Shown one piece after another: positions 60,158 through 64,000 of a stretch of DNA of 64,000 nucleotides (within the stretch, counting starts at the first letter, position 1; the number at the start of each line of letters is the position of its first letter). The stretch is taken from the NCBI RefSeq assembly GCF_000213175.1, contig NW_009799102.1:1855627-1919626 (forward strand), in the 5' to 3' direction. Made by a program: the position numbers and the translations under genes. This stretch comes from Neurospora tetrasperma FGSC 2508. Its lineage: Eukaryota > Ascomycota > Sordariomycetes > Sordariales > Sordariaceae. The notes below the pieces were generated by a model, which saw only the letters and a list, made by a program, of their open reading frames with translations, had not been told where the DNA came from and did not search any database.

Positions 60158-62827
60158 ATGGACTCGGCCGAAGAGCAGAACAATGCCCACGAGGCCGTAT
60201 ACAAGCATCAGCTGCATCATCAACAGAAACCGCCTCGCGATGCCTCTTCCCCCTTCTACCACCAGCGTTTGAGCTCCTTTGCCTCTCCCCTCCACGAGTT
60301 CGAGACATCGCCCGCCTATATCCTAGAATGGGATCCCAAGAAACAATGCCGGAGGACGATTGTCGGCAGTCCAGATGATCTGCGTGAGTTGATATCGGGC
60401 ATGGACAAGGACGGAACTGTTACCTTGTTTGTTTTTCATGGCCTCCCTGCGAATTACGTCGACATTCTCCGCAACAGCGAGGAGCTCAGCATTGACTCCG
60501 CATTCCTGGATGCACATGCTACCCGGAGAAGCTACTGTTCACGCTCTGGTTTGACCCTTCCACGCAGACGAGGTCACTCGAACATCAGAAGTGCCGAAGC
60601 AGGTTGCTTTGCGCAGTTTGAGTACCCCGAGCTTATACAAGGATTCGATTGTACCTCGATGTCCAGACGGGAGATTCATCACGGCTCCGGAGCGGGTCTT
60701 GATGGTCTTGATCTGATGGTCACTGACCCAAAGGTCCTACCTTTGACAGAAGACGGGAAGACGCCGAAAGGATTGGCGGCAGCCTTCAACCGAGCATCTC
60801 TCTGGATTAGTTCTACTCGGCAACAGAACCCTCGGGCTGGAGTACTGTTCCTCGATAAGCCGCTGTGGAGGGATGCTGCTCCGTCACATTTACGGAAGGC
60901 GTCGTTTCCTACGACCAAGAAGACTAGCCCGGTCATGGAAGCACAGAGACCCCGAGTTGCTGCCCCCGACGGGTATGACAATCGTGAAGATGAAGAGGTT
61001 CCATGCCTGGAGGACTTGGTTTACGAAATGCTCTGCCACAACTCCAATGAAAACACGCAGGTGGTTGATCCAGCAAGCTTCATTGCGAATGTCCTGTCCG
61101 ACATTGTCTACAATCACTGGCTCGAGTTGTTCGAAGTTTTGGCGCCCCCGACAGCGTCGCAGCCGAAGTTGATCGAAAGAGAAGTATCGAAGAGCATCAC
61201 TCTCTATTGGTATATGGTGCAATCACTTGAGCGAAACGCCGACTTCACTCCTTTCTATGCCGACCGCAATGGCCATATCAAGGGGTGCGACAGAGGTTCC
61301 TCATCTGGATCGGAATGGAAGACGCTGCTTTCTCGAGCTAAGCGCCGAATCGCTCTTCTCAATGCATCACCAGGCGTCCCTATTCTCTTACCTATCCCCA
61401 CGCCTCCCGAAAACCCACCAACATGCGTGACCCAGGAGAAGGTCAAGCCGCCGAAAAAGAGATCAACGGCCATGGGCTTTACAGCTAAGGTCACAAACAT
61501 TCCTCTATCCAGGACGACAACACCCGGTGACAACCTGAACCGGATAGCAACATATGCAAGCCTGACACCTCAACGCAGCCATCTTCATCGTATCAGCTCC
61601 CACCAGCATGGTACATCCAACAGATTATCTGCCGATAACCAACGGGCCCTCGAACGTATCTCCTATCTAGGTGGAATCCTACTTCCATTTCCCATTGTCT
61701 CTGGGATTCTCTCCATGGGCGACGAGTACGGACCGGGCGCTCCCAAGTTCTTTATCTTCTGGGCGGCAGTCATTCCGCTTTCTATCGTTGCCTGCCTGAT
61801 CATTTACGCGGACATAGTCCGTAAGGCTGAGGTTTGGGTTGAGGTTGCCACTGAACGGGTGGTAGTCAGTTCACTGTCGAGTGCGGCTGCAGTGTTTCCT
61901 TACCCCCTTCCTGATCTTCCTGTGGGGGTAAATATTGATGACACAGGTGACACTTGTGGGGCTGGAGTTACCGATATGGATCGGAACAGAGGTGGAGGGG
62001 ATACGGAAGAAACACCCCCAAAGGACTTCCTATCCTTGAAGACATGGCGCTGGTGGATCGGAAAACTTATCTGGCAAAAGCACAGACGGATGAAGAGACA
62101 GATGGAGATGCGACGTCATCCAACCCATGATCATGGCACGGAAGTTAACCTGGATCAAGAGGAAGGTGGCAGCTATGCTCATCAAAGAGGACAGACTGAC
62201 GAGGAGCAAACAGTCGGAATCAACCCTTTCGTGGGAAGCACAGACAGAACTGGGTTTTATCCTCCGCCCGATACTGCTTCACCGACTGCTCAACCATTCT
62301 CTCAAACGGATCCCCACAAACAACGTCCATCTTTACCGCCGTCTTTCCAACTGCCGACGGCTACAGGCAGTCACTATGGCGATAGCAATATTCAAGACAA
62401 TGGTCAGGTACTGAACGAGGAGACTGTCGACACAACCCCCATTACACCACTCTCACCCGGCCACGTCCATTTGATGATGATGCCCCCTGGGATGACGCTA
62501 GCACAAACTATGAGTTACCCTAATCCTCAGAGACGTGTGGGATTTGATGCAGACACGGAAACCGAGACCACTCAGATGGATGAGTCAGAAGAGGGATCGG
62601 TGTCAGGAGAAGCGCTACCTCGCGTGATACTGGAGATGACACCATCCAACGGAATCAAGCCGAAGGCGTGGAAAAGACAGGAACTGGGCTGGTATGGTGC
62701 TGTCAAAAGGATTGTGAACCCCAAGCAGCTGAGAGCGCTGGAGGATGTGCCGGTGGGCGTGGAGGCGCACGAAAGACAAAAGAGTTCGGCCAGTGGAATA
62801 AGGAGGAGGAAGACTAGGACCTACTGA
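60158..62827 (+). CDS. CorA-like two-transmembrane-segment protein (putative Mg2+ transporter family)
   Basis: A single-exon frame. I start at ATG 60158 (MDSAEEQNN), which has G at -3 and G at +4, giving 889 residues; ATG 60107 would add 17 residues in a weaker context. A large soluble N-terminal domain (~1-495) holds segments such as LEWDPKKQCRRTI and VTLFVFHGLPANYVDIL seen in fungal CorA-like proteins. Two hydrophobic helices follow at about 502-521 (YLGGILLPFPIVSGILSM) and 530-552 (FFIFWAAVIPLSIVACLIIY). The loop reads SMGDEYGPG where classical CorA channels have GMN, so metal transport is not assured. The long ~330-residue C-terminal tail is polar and disordered, unusual for the superfamily. 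Confidence 0.82.
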   Translation: MDSAEEQNNAHEAVYKHQLHHQQKPPRDASSPFYHQRLSSFASPLHEFETSPAYILEWDPKKQCRRTIVGSPDDLRELISGMDKDGTVTLFVFHGLPANYVDILRNSEELSIDSAFLDAHATRRSYCSRSGLTLPRRRGHSNIRSAEAGCFAQFEYPELIQGFDCTSMSRREIHHGSGAGLDGLDLMVTDPKVLPLTEDGKTPKGLAAAFNRASLWISSTRQQNPRAGVLFLDKPLWRDAAPSHLRKASFPTTKKTSPVMEAQRPRVAAPDGYDNREDEEVPCLEDLVYEMLCHNSNENTQVVDPASFIANVLSDIVYNHWLELFEVLAPPTASQPKLIEREVSKSITLYWYMVQSLERNADFTPFYADRNGHIKGCDRGSSSGSEWKTLLSRAKRRIALLNASPGVPILLPIPTPPENPPTCVTQEKVKPPKKRSTAMGFTAKVTNIPLSRTTTPGDNLNRIATYASLTPQRSHLHRISSHQHGTSNRLSADNQRALERISYLGGILLPFPIVSGILSMGDEYGPGAPKFFIFWAAVIPLSIVACLIIYADIVRKAEVWVEVATERVVVSSLSSAAAVFPYPLPDLPVGVNIDDTGDTCGAGVTDMDRNRGGGDTEETPPKDFLSLKTWRWWIGKLIWQKHRRMKRQMEMRRHPTHDHGTEVNLDQEEGGSYAHQRGQTDEEQTVGINPFVGSTDRTGFYPPPDTASPTAQPFSQTDPHKQRPSLPPSFQLPTATGSHYGDSNIQDNGQVLNEETVDTTPITPLSPGHVHLMMMPPGMTLAQTMSYPNPQRRVGFDADTETETTQMDESEEGSVSGEALPRVILEMTPSNGIKPKAWKRQELGWYGAVKRIVNPKQLRALEDVPVGVEAHERQKSSASGIRRRKTRTY

Positions 62828-63456
62828 TGTCTTATCCCTGAGAAGATCTGCAAATGCCGCTCGATTGTATCCCGTTGAGGATGGTTCCATGATATCTGTC
62901 TATGGTAATGGGTGTGCAACGTCTGGGAGTCGCCATGACTTGATTGATACTTTTTCAGAATATTATTAGCAGAGCACGGGCTGGTTGTATATCTTATGCT
63001 GCCCAAGACCGATAAAGAACAAAAAGAAAACGGGTAAGGGATAGGATGAAGGTTGTAATCAAGGGTGTGTATGTCAAGGGTCATATTGGGACAATGTACG
63101 AAGGTGATGTGAGTAGATCTGCTGTCTACAGGTCCAGAAAAACCTCGAGGGACACCAAAACAAAGCGTTTACTGTATTGTAACTTGAGTACCGTACACAG
63201 TGTAATTTAGCACTTACCAAGACGCTGTAATTACACCGACCACATGCTTCCCATCAAAGTTCCTGCACTGCGCGTCCAATCGCGACTGTCTTCTGTTTCA
63301 CCCATCAACAACTTCACTCCCGTCAGCTCTCTCCATTAAACCTCACGTCTCCATAAGTCTAATTTCGAAAGCAACCTAGCTTTTCAATCAATCCATGCAA
63401 CTTGACAAGTATACACTGTAATCCAAAAGTCAACCCCAAAAACACATCTTCACCAA
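62828..63456. other. Spacer between the CorA-like gene and dad3
   Basis: Tandem-gene spacer with the 3' flank of one gene and the A/C-rich leader of the next. No frame or repeat of note. Confidence 0.55.
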
Positions 63457-63947
63457 ATGGAGCAACAACAACAATCAAACTCCCTCCTCAACTCCCCACC
63501 AGAACTCACACCAACAGAACAAGATGTTCTTGACGAATACGAGCGTTTGGCAGAGAACATGAAGAAGGTACACCAATTCAAGTTTTCTTTCTTCACCAAC
63601 TATACACTAAATACCCTGTTCCAACCCCCCCGCTTCCCTCCTTCACCTTCACCATAATATATAAATAACCATTCACTAACAATCATCATTGATACTACTA
63701 GCTTGCCTCAGTACTAGATACGCTGGCCTCCCAGCCCTCCGTCGCAATTCTCGATGGACTAAGGGAGCTGGAGCGCAAGACCAGTTTGGTGTTTACCCTT
63801 ATGAAGGCGAGCGTTTATAGTATTGTTTTGCAGCAGGAGATTGATTGGGGTGGCCCTGCTGCTGGGGAGAATGGTGGTGGTGGTGGTGGTGGTGGTGGTG
63901 GCGACGGACCTGGAGGGGCGGGGAGTGGTGTTGGGGAGCAATCGTGA
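63457..63947 (+). CDS. dad3: DASH/Dam1 kinetochore complex subunit Dad3
   Basis: Exons 63457-63567 and 63702-63947 join in phase 0 across a 134-nt intron, giving 118 residues. The core ELTPTEQDVLDEYERLAENM is followed across the junction by LASVLDTLASQPSVAILDGL and RELERKTSLVFTLMKASVYS, the whole of the small Dad3 family helix pair. DASH forms rings on microtubules that couple kinetochores to depolymerising ends in mitosis. The N-terminal Gln/Asn stretch is minor. The C-terminal tail has a poly-Gly run encoded by (GGT)n, likely length-polymorphic and not part of the conserved domain. Confidence 0.93.
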
Positions 63948-64000
63948 AAGAAGAGGAAGAGCACTGGCGGGAGAGATGCGTGGGAGTGAGAGAGAAAGAG

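Noticed and set aside
1-64000. Dispersed 5S rRNA genes and CRISPR-like arrays
   Set aside because: No recognisable 5S rRNA sequence on either strand, and no regularly spaced direct repeats with unique spacers.

Overview
The window is nuclear DNA of a filamentous ascomycete, almost certainly Neurospora crassa or a sibling species. The gene at 56681-58741 splices to a 623-residue AGC kinase that matches the size and family of Neurospora NRC-2. Introns are short GT-AG introns (about 55-140 nt) with CTAAC/CTGAT-type branch sites, intergenic spacers are long, and repeats carry transition mismatches of the kind RIP leaves. No bacterial, viral or plasmid backbone is visible.

Layout. 1-186 may hold the last exons of a gene entering from the left. 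1406-6647 (minus) is a large WD40/alpha-solenoid protein with a long disordered tail. From 6648 to about 36.9 kb the sequence is very gene-poor: the only convincing gene is a 169-residue Ser-rich protein (17974-18483, minus). This stretch holds microsatellites, homopolymer tracts, a decayed repeat cluster (8.99-9.29 kb), a 0.35-kb TA-flanked MITE-like element (27310-27667) and a 0.65-kb element with 110-bp terminal inverted repeats (32121-32773).

From 36.9 kb the window is gene-rich: tRNA-Arg(ACG); ESCRT-III subunit Vps24/CHMP3; the Hsp90 co-chaperone p23/Sba1; an unresolved candidate gene near 41 kb; small Ser-rich and Cys/Lys-rich proteins; the mRNA-export adaptor Yra1/Aly, with an unusually long second intron; the oligosaccharyltransferase mini-subunit Ost4; the CCCH protein Tma46/DFRP1; a hAT-type MITE with an 8-bp target duplication (51784-52249); an AT-hook/C2H2 protein; the kinase NRC-2; a CorA-like two-transmembrane-segment protein; and the DASH kinetochore subunit Dad3 at the right edge.

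The genes are mostly unrelated housekeeping and regulatory functions, as is normal for a fungal chromosome arm. There is no biosynthetic cluster and no obvious novel multi-gene system. The most interesting points are the long Yra1 intron (a parallel with autoregulated yeast YRA1), the non-autonomous transposons, the roughly 28-kb gene-sparse interval, the in-frame open leader of nrc-2, and the composite WD40 protein. Exon boundaries were worked out by eye from reading frame, splice sites and protein continuity.
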